Assembly (NCBI RefSeq): GCF_032154225.1
Contig: NZ_JALDYF010000011.1
Coordinates: 1 to 64,000 of the forward strand
DNA: 64,000 nucleotides
Direction: 5' to 3'
DNA from: Psychrobacillus sp032154225
GTDB lineage: Bacteria; Bacillota; Bacilli; Bacillales_A; Planococcaceae
In this document: positions 36,431-44,855 of the stretch, in pieces
How the letters are laid out: each line of letters opens with the position of its first letter
Position numbering within the stretch: position 1 is the stretch's first letter
The notes under the pieces: model-generated
What the model was told of the DNA's origin: nothing
Databases searched by the model: none
What the model saw: only the letters and a program-made list of their open reading frames with translations
Program-made: the position numbers and the translations under genes

Positions 36431-36724
36431 TTAGTTTTTAAATTGTAATCCCGCTTCCTGTAAAACGGTTCGAAGTGTTGGCAAAGAGGCTGGTCCGATA
36501 CCGTGAAGTTTCAAAAGCTCTTTTTCACTATACTGTGACAGCAGTTGCAAGGTAGTTATTTCATGATGTTCTAATGCTCGTCTCGCTGGTGCGGAGAGTA
36601 GGGAAAGAAATCCGCTCGTTGGTTTACGTTCTTGCTCACAAATGGGACAAGTAGGGCACTCGCTACTTTTATAGTATTCATGTCCATTCTGGCAAGTTCT
36701 TAATGTTTTTTGCGAAGCTGTCAT
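36431..36724 (-). CDS. Small zinc-ribbon protein with RNA polymerase alpha-CTD-like domain
   Basis: The 97-residue protein has an N-terminal zinc-binding pattern (CQNGHEY, then CPTCPICEQE) and a C-terminal segment. That segment, SAPARRALEHHEITTLQLLSQYSEKELLKLHGIGPASLPTL in outline, has the helix-hairpin-helix of the RNA polymerase alpha C-terminal domain. Such small proteins are usually annotated only by this domain. They may bind DNA or nucleic acid, but no role is established. A GGAGGAG site precedes ATG 36724. The gene stands alone between the hairpin cluster and the divergent yitT-like gene. Confidence 0.75.
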   Translation of the reverse strand: MTASQKTLRTCQNGHEYYKSSECPTCPICEQERKPTSGFLSLLSAPARRALEHHEITTLQLLSQYSEKELLKLHGIGPASLPTLRTVLQEAGLQFKN

Positions 36725-36870
36725 TTTACATATCTCCTCCGTATCGTTATATTGTAGAACGAATGTTTGTATATTTCAATAAAGAAGCTTAAAATTTATA
36801 AGATTAATGAACTATTCATCAAAGTTTGTTAAAATGGTTATGCATTCTAACAACAAGAGGAGAACGACAT

Positions 36871-37731
36871 ATGGTAAAGAAAAGTAGCACGAAAACAGTA
36901 GTTTTTGAATATATTCAAATAATGTTTGGAGCAGCTCTAGTCGGCGTTTCCTACAATATATTCCTATTACCATCCAAACTCGCTGCAGGAGGAGTTTCTG
37001 GGATAAGTACGATTCTTTATGAACTTTTTCAATACAATCCTGCTTATGTTCAATGGCTTATTAATATTCCATTATTCTTTTTAGCAATCATTATTGTAGG
37101 GAAAGATTTCAGTTTAAAAACGCTTGTTGGAACAATTTTTGTTCCATTAGTTATTTGGTTGACGTCCGATATTAAGATAATGATAGACAATCCACTTCTA
37201 GGAGCCATTTACGGTGGGATTATGTTAGGAGTAGGTCTTGGTATTGTTTATCGAGGAAATGGATCAACAGGTGGTACGGCATTAATTGCGCAAATACTGA
37301 AGAAATTCACAGGTATTTCTAGCGGGTTTTCTCAGCTTTTAGTGGACGGATTAGTTGTCATTACGTCTGCACTTGTTTTTAATTTTGAATTAGCGTTGTA
37401 CGCAATGATGTCCATTTATGTATCAAGTAAAGTAATTGATTTTGTACAATTACAATCTTCAACAGCTAAATTAGTGCTTATTATAACGGATAAAGAAGAA
37501 GAAATCCAAGAGATTGTCAAAGAAGAGATTAACCGTGGATTGACGAAAGTCAAAACAATTGGTGGTTACACAAATGATGAGAAAACAATGATTTTATGTG
37601 TAGTAGAGCAATCAGAGGCAGTCTATTTTAAGAAGCTAATATTAGAAAGAGAGCCAACTGCATTTGTCATTTTCTTAAATGCATCTGAAATACTAGGACG
37701 AGGTTTTTCAAAAGCGCGATTTGATGAATAA
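36871..37731 (+). CDS. YitT family membrane protein
   Basis: This 286-residue protein has five to six membrane segments in its first 200 residues (VGVSYNIFLLPSKLAAGGVSGISTIL is typical) and a C-terminal soluble DUF2179 domain (VKTIGGYTNDEKTMILCVVEQSEA). It belongs to the YitT/YpjC/YqfU family, for which no transport substrate is established. ATG 36871 is chosen because AAGAGGAG lies before it and MVKKSSTK is a typical membrane-protein start. The HAD phosphatase gene begins 15 bases later, so the three genes to 39218 probably form an operon. Confidence 0.9.
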   Translation: MVKKSSTKTVVFEYIQIMFGAALVGVSYNIFLLPSKLAAGGVSGISTILYELFQYNPAYVQWLINIPLFFLAIIIVGKDFSLKTLVGTIFVPLVIWLTSDIKIMIDNPLLGAIYGGIMLGVGLGIVYRGNGSTGGTALIAQILKKFTGISSGFSQLLVDGLVVITSALVFNFELALYAMMSIYVSSKVIDFVQLQSSTAKLVLIITDKEEEIQEIVKEEINRGLTKVKTIGGYTNDEKTMILCVVEQSEAVYFKKLILEREPTAFVIFLNASEILGRGFSKARFDE

Positions 37732-37746
37732 AAGGATGGGATATTA

Positions 37747-38451
37747 ATGAAATACGATGTTTTGATATTTGATTTGGATGACACATTATTTGATTTTGGA
37801 ATGACTGAAAAAAATGCACTTCACCATTCTTTTACGGAATACGGTTTGCCAAATGGTTTAGCGGATTATTTAGCAAGCTATAAAGCGATTAGCAAAGTAT
37901 TGTGGGATGATTTAGAGCATGGACGTACAACTTTAGACGTGCTGAAAGTGGAGCGTTTTAAACGATTATTTACGGGGCATGAATTAGACATAGATGCGGA
38001 AGCTTTCGGATATAAGTATTTAGAGAACTTAGGGAAAGAAGTGCATATGATTGATGGAGTAGAGGAGATGTTTGCTAATCTTTCTGACTGTCGATTTGCT
38101 TTATTAACAAATGGTTTTAAAGATGTTCAGCATGCAAGAATTGGTGGATCTACGTTAAAGGATTTGTTTGAGGTTTTAATAACGTCAGAGGAAACTGGTT
38201 TTCAAAAGCCACAAGCAGAAATTTTTGCGTATACATTGGGCAAGTTGCAAATGCCAAGTAAATCTCGTGTGCTAATGATTGGTGACTCACTGTCATCTGA
38301 TATTCAAGGTGGAAATAACTTTGGTATTGATACTTGTTGGTTTAATCCTCATAGGAAGGATAATGGAACAGGTATTCAGCCAACGTATGAAATTCAATCG
38401 TGGGACGAGTTAGTTGAAATTGTTCTTAAACATGTAATGGAAGTGAAATAA
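37747..38451 (+). CDS. HAD phosphatase, YjjG-type pyrimidine nucleotidase
   Basis: The 234-residue protein is a HAD hydrolase of the YjjG family, which dephosphorylates nucleoside monophosphates, including non-canonical pyrimidines. Motif I is FDLDDTLFDF at residues 8-17, motif II LLTNGF near 119, the motif III lysine in TGFQKPQAEIF near 153 and motif IV IGDSLSSDIQGG near 178. The cap after motif I is helical, as expected for the family. It lies between a YitT gene and the alarmone synthetase gene, 17 bases before the latter. Confidence 0.85.
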   Translation: MKYDVLIFDLDDTLFDFGMTEKNALHHSFTEYGLPNGLADYLASYKAISKVLWDDLEHGRTTLDVLKVERFKRLFTGHELDIDAEAFGYKYLENLGKEVHMIDGVEEMFANLSDCRFALLTNGFKDVQHARIGGSTLKDLFEVLITSEETGFQKPQAEIFAYTLGKLQMPSKSRVLMIGDSLSSDIQGGNNFGIDTCWFNPHRKDNGTGIQPTYEIQSWDELVEIVLKHVMEVK

Positions 38452-38468
38452 GCAAGGAGAGTGCCTTA

Positions 38469-39218
38469 ATGACAACTGATCAAATGGAACAAGTTAAGCG
38501 AATTCGAACGGAAATGAAACGCTTTATGTTAATGTATAAATTTGCTTTATCGGAGCTCGAAACAAAAATCGAAATTTTACAAGAAGAGTTTCAGATAATC
38601 CATGATTATAGTCCGATTGAACATACTAAATCTCGCATTAAATCGCCAGAAAGCATTTTAAAAAAGATACAACGAAAAGATATGAATATATCATTAACGA
38701 ATATTAGAGAAAATGTGAAAGATATTGCAGGAATGCGTATTACATGTTCTTTTATTTCGGATATTTATCAGATTTTAGATATGCTGCAAAATCAAAGTGA
38801 TATAACTGTGGTAGAAATTAAAGACTATATTAAAGACCCTAAAGAGAATGGTTATCAAAGTTTGCATCTACTTATTAAAATTCCAGTTTTTATGTCGGAT
38901 CGTACAGAGCTTGTTCCTGTGGAAGTCCAGATTCGCACGATTGCGATGGATTTTTGGGCAAGCCTTGAACATAAAATCTTTTATAAGTATGACCAGTTTG
39001 TACCTGAACATTTGCTGGAAGAATTGAAGGAAGCTGCAGATTCTGCTGCGGCACTAGATCAGAAAATGGAAAGGCTCCATAATGAGGTCAAAGCAATAAA
39101 AGATGAAAACAAATTAGAATTAGAAAATGAATCTATGCAGTTAATGATAAAAGGCCAACAATTTACTATTCCTCCTGCTTTCTTGAAGTTGCTTGAGGAA
39201 GGGGAAATATTGAAGTAG
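38469..39218 (+). CDS. relP: Small alarmone synthetase (YwaC/RelP type)
   Basis: This 249-residue protein is a single-domain (p)ppGpp synthetase without hydrolase or regulatory domains. Sequence resembles YwaC closely: EHTKSRIKSPESILKKI near residue 52, DIAGMRITCSFISDIYQI near 86-103, PKENGYQSLHL near 124 and EVQIRTIAMDFWASLEHKI near 148-166. It should transfer pyrophosphate from ATP to GDP or GTP under stress. It is slightly longer than usual (about 210) because of a charged C-terminal tail. It is last in the yitT-yjjG-relP unit and followed by a terminator. Confidence 0.88.
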   Translation: MTTDQMEQVKRIRTEMKRFMLMYKFALSELETKIEILQEEFQIIHDYSPIEHTKSRIKSPESILKKIQRKDMNISLTNIRENVKDIAGMRITCSFISDIYQILDMLQNQSDITVVEIKDYIKDPKENGYQSLHLLIKIPVFMSDRTELVPVEVQIRTIAMDFWASLEHKIFYKYDQFVPEHLLEELKEAADSAAALDQKMERLHNEVKAIKDENKLELENESMQLMIKGQQFTIPPAFLKLLEEGEILK

Positions 39219-39302
39219 AACCTCGAAAGGGCTTATTCAACAAAAGGGCCAGCGAACGATTCTGCTATTGAATACCGAGAAATTAACTGAATATATCCAA
39301 TG

Positions 39303-39334
39303 ATGCGTATGTGTTAAAACATACGCATTTTTTG
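39303..39334 (+). terminator. Intrinsic terminator after relP
   Basis: ATGCGTATG and CATACGCAT form a perfect stem, followed by a T run. TATAAT at 39336-39341 follows almost immediately and may be the -10 element of the next gene. Confidence 0.85.
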
Positions 39335-39335
39335 G

Positions 39336-39341
39336 TATAAT
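39336..39341 (+). promoter_or_regulatory. Candidate -10 element for the rlmCD-like gene
   Basis: A perfect TATAAT lies 30 bases before GTG 39372. The -35 position falls in the loop of the preceding terminator (GTTAAA), a poor match. Confidence 0.4.
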
Positions 39342-39371
39342 GAAACAAACAAATAAGAACGGAGAAATAAA

Positions 39372-40733
39372 GTGAATACACCAGTAACGAAAAATGACCG
39401 CATTACAGTTCATATAGAAGATTTAACTCACGACGGAGCAGGAGTTGCAAAAGTCGACGGCTATCCATTATTCATACAAGGTGGATTGCCAAATGAAACA
39501 GCAGAAGTACATGTTTTAAAAACATTGAAAAATTATGGCTTTGCAAAATTAGTAAATATTGTAGAACCTTCACCATTTCGAGTTGAAGCACCATGTCCTG
39601 TATTTTCGGAATGCGGTGGCTGTCAATTGCAACATATGACGTATGAAGGGCAACTAGTATGGAAAGAAAATATGGTTAAAAACGTCATGCAACGAATCGG
39701 TAAAATAGATGCACCTGTGCTTCCGATTAAAGGAATGGACAATCCTTGGGAATATCGCAATAAATCTCAAATTCCTTTTGGACTAGAAGAAGGACAAGTT
39801 GTCGCTGGTTTTTATCAAGCGAAATCACATCGCATTGCGGATACAAATACATGTTTAATTCAAACAGATGAAGCAGATCGATTGCTTAGAGCTGTAAAAG
39901 AAAAAGCATTAGATTTAGATTTAATGCCTTATAACGAAGAAACGAGAAAAGGACAGCTACGTCACTTAGTCGTTCGTAAAGCTCGTGCAACAGGGGAAGT
40001 AATGGTCGTACTTGTAACGAAATATCCAAAGCTTTCGAAACAAAACGAAATCATTGCATTCATCCAAGAAGTAGAACCGAATGTCACTTCTATTATTCAA
40101 AACGTAAATAATCGCAATACAAATGTTATTTTCGGTGATGAAACGAACGTCCTTTGGGGCAAAGCAGCTATCGAAGATCGAATTGGCGATGTTCGCTTTG
40201 AAATATCAGCGCGTTCATTCTATCAAGTAAATCCAGAGCAGACAGAAGTACTTTATAAACAAGCGTTGGATTACGCACAGCTTTCAGGTGACGAAACAGT
40301 CATCGATGCATATTGCGGAATCGGAACAATTTCTTTATTCTTGGCACAAAAAGCAAAACAAGTACTAGGTGTAGAAATAGTTCCACAAGCAATCGAGGAC
40401 GCAAAACGCAATGCAGCATTAAATGGCTTCGAAAACACTTATTTTGAAGCAGGTCCAGCAGAAGAAGTTATTCCTGCGTGGTACAAAGAAGGCAAAACAG
40501 CAGACGTTTTAGTAGTCGATCCACCAAGAAAAGGCTGTGACGAAGCATTGTTGACGACAATAATAGAACAACGTCCAAAACGTGTTGTTTATGTATCTTG
40601 TAACCCAGCGACACTTGCTCGTGATCTACGCATTTTAGAAGATGGTGGGTATAAAACACAGGAAATTCAGCCGGTGGATATGTTCCCGCAGACGACGCAT
40701 TGTGAGGCTGTGGCACTGTTGTCGAAAATATAA
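39372..40733 (+). CDS. rlmCD: 23S rRNA (uracil-C5)-methyltransferase (RlmCD/YefA type)
   Basis: The 453-residue protein has the RumA-family layout. It begins with an N-terminal TRAM domain (residues about 5-60). A 4Fe-4S cysteine set follows at CPVFSECGGCQLQHM near 75-89, and the C-terminal SAM-dependent domain has VIDAYCGIGTISLFLA near 312. The catalytic segment is VDPPRKGCDEALL near 383, with the nucleophile in VVYVSCNPATLARDL near 405. Bacillus YefA (RlmCD) modifies both U747 and U1939, so the same dual role is likely here. It starts at GTG 39372 behind GGAGAAATAAA. B. subtilis yefA is also next to dgkB and gatB. Confidence 0.92.
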   Translation: MNTPVTKNDRITVHIEDLTHDGAGVAKVDGYPLFIQGGLPNETAEVHVLKTLKNYGFAKLVNIVEPSPFRVEAPCPVFSECGGCQLQHMTYEGQLVWKENMVKNVMQRIGKIDAPVLPIKGMDNPWEYRNKSQIPFGLEEGQVVAGFYQAKSHRIADTNTCLIQTDEADRLLRAVKEKALDLDLMPYNEETRKGQLRHLVVRKARATGEVMVVLVTKYPKLSKQNEIIAFIQEVEPNVTSIIQNVNNRNTNVIFGDETNVLWGKAAIEDRIGDVRFEISARSFYQVNPEQTEVLYKQALDYAQLSGDETVIDAYCGIGTISLFLAQKAKQVLGVEIVPQAIEDAKRNAALNGFENTYFEAGPAEEVIPAWYKEGKTADVLVVDPPRKGCDEALLTTIIEQRPKRVVYVSCNPATLARDLRILEDGGYKTQEIQPVDMFPQTTHCEAVALLSKI

Positions 40734-40818
40734 TATGTATAACCTTGGAGACCATTTGTGAATTCCTTATCGGATTATTGAAATTCGAATAAGTGTAATA
40801 CATATGGTCTTCTTTGGG

Positions 40819-41378
40819 GATTATTTTTATCGTTTTATTTCCGAAAATATGACAGTTTTTTAAATCAAGCAGAGCGTGAGGCAGGAGACTTAGAATTCGA
40901 CTATGCTAGGCTTTCAGATGAAGAAGCAGAGATGGATTTTCGTCCCAATACAGTTGAAGATAAAGGTTTTTTCATCTTGCCAAGTCAGTTGTTTGGAAAT
41001 GTTGTTGAGACCTCAAGAACTAATGAGAATTTGAATACAGACTTAGCGAATATCTTTAGTGGAATTGAAGCGAGTGCTGTTGGATTTGCTTCCGAGAGAG
41101 ACATTAAAGGGCTATTTGAAGATAATGATATTGATGCTTTTGGAGATGCGTATGAATATTTGATTTCCAACTATGCACGTAATGCTGGTAAAAGTGGGGG
41201 AAAATTTTTTACACCGCAAAGTGTTTCACGCTGTTTAGCTCGTTTGGTAATGGACGGAAAAATAAAAATACATAAGGTGTATGATCCACCCTATTCGATT
41301 AAGTGGGTGGGAAACGTGGATCCGACTTTGATTAACGACGAAAGATTTGCCCCAGCAGGTAAATGGTTTGGTGAATAA
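40819..41378 (+). pseudogene. hsdM: Remnant of a type I restriction-modification HsdM gene
   Basis: Pieces of a type I methylase subunit are joined out of order. Frame 1 reads DYFYRFISENM from 40819. Frame 3 then continues KYDSFLNQAEREAGDLEFD, MDFRPNTVEDKGFFILPSQLFGN and GGKFFTPQSVSRCLARLV. Motif I should follow as DPACGSGS, but the sequence jumps from VYDP straight to PYSIKWVG, normally the continuation of the NPPY motif, and ends soon after LINDERFAPAGKWFGE. An early shift, a large internal deletion between the two catalytic motifs and a missing C-terminus make it non-functional. No hsdS or hsdR is seen. Confidence 0.85.
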
Positions 41379-41385
41379 TTAGGGG

Positions 41386-41413
41386 TTGACTAAATTTATT
41401 AACTAGGTATACT
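41386..41413 (+). promoter_or_regulatory. Promoter of the siderophore transport operon
   Basis: TTGACT at 41386-41391 and TATACT at 41408-41413 are 16 bases apart. The Fur box at 41432 lies about 20 bases downstream, in a position to block transcription. Confidence 0.65.
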
Positions 41414-41431
41414 TAGATAGATAATTGATAT

Positions 41432-41446
41432 TGATAATCATTATCA
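41432..41446. promoter_or_regulatory. Fur box (perfect 7-1-7)
   Basis: TGATAATCATTATCA is a perfect match to the Bacillus Fur 7-1-7 consensus TGATAATNATTATCA. It lies between the promoter at 41386 and the siderophore-binding lipoprotein gene. Confidence 0.92.
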
Positions 41447-41735
41447 AAGTTATTGTTTTTGTGTCGCCACTGGGCACTATGTGAAATAAAAAATATGATT
41501 GAAACCTAAAAAGGTATTTCGTTGAAAAAAGCGGCTTACAAAACACAGCATATGATGGTTTGTTTGGATGAATATCTACTACATATGGTATTAATAAAGG
41601 CGTTTTGACATTTTTGGGGGCTAATCAAAATATTTATTATTTAAATCACGCATAAAAAATAACATAGATATTAGCTTTATCAACACAATAATCTGTTTGT
41701 CTATATTGTTTACACATAAGGAGAGGAATAAGAAA
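41447..41735 (+). other. Long leader of the siderophore operon
   Basis: About 290 bases separate the Fur box from the first gene. No open frame with a ribosome site and no known riboswitch core is recognised. A second, closer promoter may exist; a TTGTTTACA-like element at 41707 is too close to the start to serve. Confidence 0.4.
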
Positions 41736-42758
41736 ATGAGAAAGATTAAATTAACTGCTATTATGGCAATTTTTGTTTTGATGTTGGCTGCGTGTTCAGA
41801 TTCAAGTAAAGAAACTAATCAAGAGTCAAAGCCTAAAGAAGATAATAAAAGTGAAGAGGTTGCTAAGCCTACGACGGTTGAAATCACTGATGCCCATGGA
41901 ACTGTTACTGTTCCTGTAAACCCAAAGAATGTAGTTGCTTTGGATAATAGAACTTTTGAAACTTTAGCTGATTGGAACATCGAACTATCAGCTGTTCCAA
42001 AGGATGTAATGCCTGAGGGTATATCATATAAAAGTGATGATTCAGTTCAAAATATTGGAAATCACCGTGAACCAAATCTTGAAATTTTAGCAGCTGCAGA
42101 CCCTGAACTTGTAATTGTCGGCCAAAGATTTGCTGACTATTACGAAGAGATAAAAAAATTAGTGCCAAATGCAGTTGTTATTGATCTTAATGTTGATATC
42201 TCTGAGGAAGCTGCTGCACCTGGGGAAAACTTAGTAAATGGACTTAAAAATTCTACAATTGCTTTAGGTCAAATCTTTGATAAAAATGAAGAAGCTAAAC
42301 AATTGGTAGCTGATTTTGATAAAGTTATCGAAGATGCTAAATCTGCTTATAATGGAACAGATACAGTTATGAGTGTTATTGTTTCTGGTGGGGATATTGG
42401 TTTTGCAGCTCCTTCTTCTGGACGTGTTTGGGGACCAATGTATGAAATTTTCGGTTGGGTTCCAGCATTAGAAGTTGCCGATTCTTCTACAGATCATAAA
42501 GGTGATGAAGTTTCTGTTGAAGCTATTGCACAAAGTAATCCTGATTGGATTTTCGTATTAGATCGTGATGCTGGAACATCTGATGCAGCTACTTCAACTC
42601 CTGCTAAGGATGTTATTGCTAACTCACCTGCTCTTCAAAACACAACTGCTGTTTCTAAAGAACAGATTATTTATGCACCAGCAGATACTTACACAAATGA
42701 ATCAATCCAGACTTATTTAGAGTTATTTGAAAACCTTGCAAACACTTTAGCTAAGTAG
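41736..42758 (+). CDS. Siderophore ABC transporter, substrate-binding lipoprotein
   Basis: The 340-residue protein starts MRKIKLTAIMAIFVLMLAAC, a lipoprotein signal with cleavage before Cys20. A Lys/Glu-rich linker and a type III periplasmic-binding fold follow (TVEITDAHGTVTVPVNPKNVVALDNRTFETLADW, ending ETLADWNIELSAV in outline). It should catch a ferric siderophore, probably a catecholate as for YclQ/SstD relatives, but the ligand is not readable. ATG 41736 follows GGAGAGG. It is the first gene of a four-gene operon under a Fur box. The binding protein comes first, unlike B. subtilis yclNOPQ where it is last. Confidence 0.88.
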   Translation: MRKIKLTAIMAIFVLMLAACSDSSKETNQESKPKEDNKSEEVAKPTTVEITDAHGTVTVPVNPKNVVALDNRTFETLADWNIELSAVPKDVMPEGISYKSDDSVQNIGNHREPNLEILAAADPELVIVGQRFADYYEEIKKLVPNAVVIDLNVDISEEAAAPGENLVNGLKNSTIALGQIFDKNEEAKQLVADFDKVIEDAKSAYNGTDTVMSVIVSGGDIGFAAPSSGRVWGPMYEIFGWVPALEVADSSTDHKGDEVSVEAIAQSNPDWIFVLDRDAGTSDAATSTPAKDVIANSPALQNTTAVSKEQIIYAPADTYTNESIQTYLELFENLANTLAK

Positions 42759-42777
42759 TGTAAAGGAGTATGAAATA

Positions 42778-43794
42778 GTGCCAAAAAATATAATTTCTAG
42801 GGTTGAGAATTTTTCTCAACCCCAGTTTTATAACCACAATAAGATATGGACAAGACCCTTTATATTCGCGATTATAGTTGTGATTATTTTAGGCGTTATA
42901 TCACTGTTTACTGGAGTTTATGATATACGTGGACAAGAGGATGGAATGGAGATGTTTTTCATAACTCGCGTTCCAAGAACAGTTGCATTAATGCTTACTG
43001 GCGCTGCAATGTCGATGGCAGGACTCGTAATGCAACTGATTACACAGAATCGTTTTGTTGAACCAACTACAACAGGGACTATTGAATGGTCAGGTTTAGG
43101 GCTACTTCTTGTTTATTTATTATTTCCTGCTCCATCTTTAGTTTTAAGAATGACGGGTGCAATCATTTTTTCGTTTATAGGAACTATGATTTTCTTTTTA
43201 TTTTTAAGAAGAGTTAAACTTCGTTCGTCTTTAATTGTTCCGATTATTGGATTGATGCTTGGAGCAGTTATTTCTGCAGTGTCCACTTTTGTGGGACTCC
43301 TTTTTCAAATGACGCAAAGTATTGAAACTTGGTTTGTAGGTTCTTTTGCACCCGTTCAGGTGGGAAGATATGAATACTTATGGCTAATTGTTATCGTTAC
43401 TGTGCTTATTTTTATTTATGCTAATAGATTGACTTTAGCTGGACTAGGAGAAGATGTCGCAACAAGCCTTGGAGTTAATTACAATAGGATTGTTCTTTTT
43501 GGAACTGGTCTTATTTCTGTTGCAGTTGGAGTTGTTGCAGCTGTTATTGGAAACTTACCTTTCTTGGGTTTAATTGTCCCAAACATTGTTTCAATGTTTA
43601 GAGGCGATGATCTTAGGAGTAATTTACCTTGGGTATGTGTGATAGGAATGGGGACTATAACTGCCTGCGACATAATTTCTCGAGCAATTATAATGCCTTT
43701 TGAAGTACCTGTTTCTTTAATACTTGGAACAGTGGGGGCAGTCGTGTTTATTACTATTTTATTGAGACAAAGAAAACCAAGGAGGCTACGATGA
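42778..43794 (+). CDS. Siderophore ABC transporter permease 1 (FecCD family)
   Basis: The 338-residue protein has about nine to ten membrane segments and belongs to the FecCD/BtuC permease family. Typical stretches are RVPRTVALMLTGAAMSMAGLVMQLITQNRFVEPTTTGTIEW in outline near residues 62-100, the coupling-helix region LGEDVATSLGVNYNRI near 222 and NLPFLGLIVPNIV near 259. It starts at GTG 42778, twenty bases after the binding protein, and overlaps the second permease gene by four bases. The two permeases should form a heterodimer in the membrane. Confidence 0.9.
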   Translation: MPKNIISRVENFSQPQFYNHNKIWTRPFIFAIIVVIILGVISLFTGVYDIRGQEDGMEMFFITRVPRTVALMLTGAAMSMAGLVMQLITQNRFVEPTTTGTIEWSGLGLLLVYLLFPAPSLVLRMTGAIIFSFIGTMIFFLFLRRVKLRSSLIVPIIGLMLGAVISAVSTFVGLLFQMTQSIETWFVGSFAPVQVGRYEYLWLIVIVTVLIFIYANRLTLAGLGEDVATSLGVNYNRIVLFGTGLISVAVGVVAAVIGNLPFLGLIVPNIVSMFRGDDLRSNLPWVCVIGMGTITACDIISRAIIMPFEVPVSLILGTVGAVVFITILLRQRKPRRLR

Positions 43795-44855
43795 ACACAT
43801 TGGAATATAGAAATAAAGAAAATGTCGAAATCGATTCTAGCCTTCATAATGAAAATAGATCAGCTAGGGCTTTTCGTTCTAAGAAGGAAGAAAGACGTTA
43901 TTGGATTTTGCTGATAACATTGATTGCTTTGGGCATCCTTGCTTCATATGGACTTTTAGTTTACAACAATCCAGTTCCGGTAGATTCACCTTCTTTTATC
44001 CCAGTTGTTATGAGAAGGGTAGTAGCTCTTGTTGCAATGATTATTGCTGCAATTTGTCATAGTTTGTCGACCGTTGCTTTCCAATCTATAACGAATAATA
44101 GGATCATAACCCCTTCACTTTTAGGTTTTGAATCACTTTACTCAACAATACAAACGAGCACAATATATTTCTTTGGTGCTAGTGCATTGATAAATTTTAG
44201 TGGAATTGGATCTTTTTTATTTCAAGTTGTTGTTATGGTCTTGATGAGTTTGATACTTTATGGATGGTTACTTTCTGGTAAATACGGGGATTTACAACTT
44301 ATGCTTTTAGTTGGAATAATTATTGGCACTGGACTAAATTCTGTGTCAACTTTCATGAGAAGACTACTTGCGCCTTCTGAATTTGATATTTTACAGGCAA
44401 GATTGTTTGGTTCTGTTAATAATGCAGATCCTGCATATTTTCCTATTGTAATTCCTATGGTAATAATTGTAGCATTATTACTTCTTGCTAATTCTAAGAA
44501 TCTAAATATATTGTCACTAGGAAAGGATGTTTCTACTTCTTTTGGAGTTAAATATCAATTTAGTGTAATTTATACGCTTATATTAGTTGCTATTTTGATG
44601 TCAATTTCAACAGCTTTAATTGGGCCACTTACTTTCTATGGCTTTTTAGTTGCAACTTTGAGTTATCAGGCGGCGTCAACTTATGATCATAGATATATTT
44701 TTCCAATGGCTCTTGCTATAGGATTTTTGATACTAACGGGTGCATACTTTTTGATGTATCATGTATTCCATGCTCAAGGTGTAGTTTCAGTTATTATCGA
44801 ATTATTTGGTGGAATTTTATTTTTAACTGTAATTTTAAGGAAGAGGTCTCTATGA
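43791..44855 (+). CDS. Siderophore ABC transporter permease 2 (FecCD family)
   Basis: This 354-residue membrane protein is the second FecCD-type permease. It has an unusually long charged N-terminus of about 40 residues (NTLEYRNKENVEIDSS) before the first helix. FecCD landmarks are PVVMRRVVALVAMIIAAICHSLSTVAFQ in outline near 62, SLGKDVSTSFGVKYQF near 241-256 (coupling helix) and LIGPLTFYGFLVATLSYQ near 277. ATG 43791 overlaps permease 1 and the gene overlaps the ATPase by four bases. Divergence from permease 1 argues for a true heterodimer rather than a recent duplication. Confidence 0.88.
   Translation: MNTLEYRNKENVEIDSSLHNENRSARAFRSKKEERRYWILLITLIALGILASYGLLVYNNPVPVDSPSFIPVVMRRVVALVAMIIAAICHSLSTVAFQSITNNRIITPSLLGFESLYSTIQTSTIYFFGASALINFSGIGSFLFQVVVMVLMSLILYGWLLSGKYGDLQLMLLVGIIIGTGLNSVSTFMRRLLAPSEFDILQARLFGSVNNADPAYFPIVIPMVIIVALLLLANSKNLNILSLGKDVSTSFGVKYQFSVIYTLILVAILMSISTALIGPLTFYGFLVATLSYQAASTYDHRYIFPMALAIGFLILTGAYFLMYHVFHAQGVVSVIIELFGGILFLTVILRKRSL

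Noticed and set aside
39219..39302. Repeat-like segment GGGCTTATTCAACAAAAGGG after relP
   Set aside because: It resembles an intergenic sequence seen in other Bacillales, but no second copy was found in this window.
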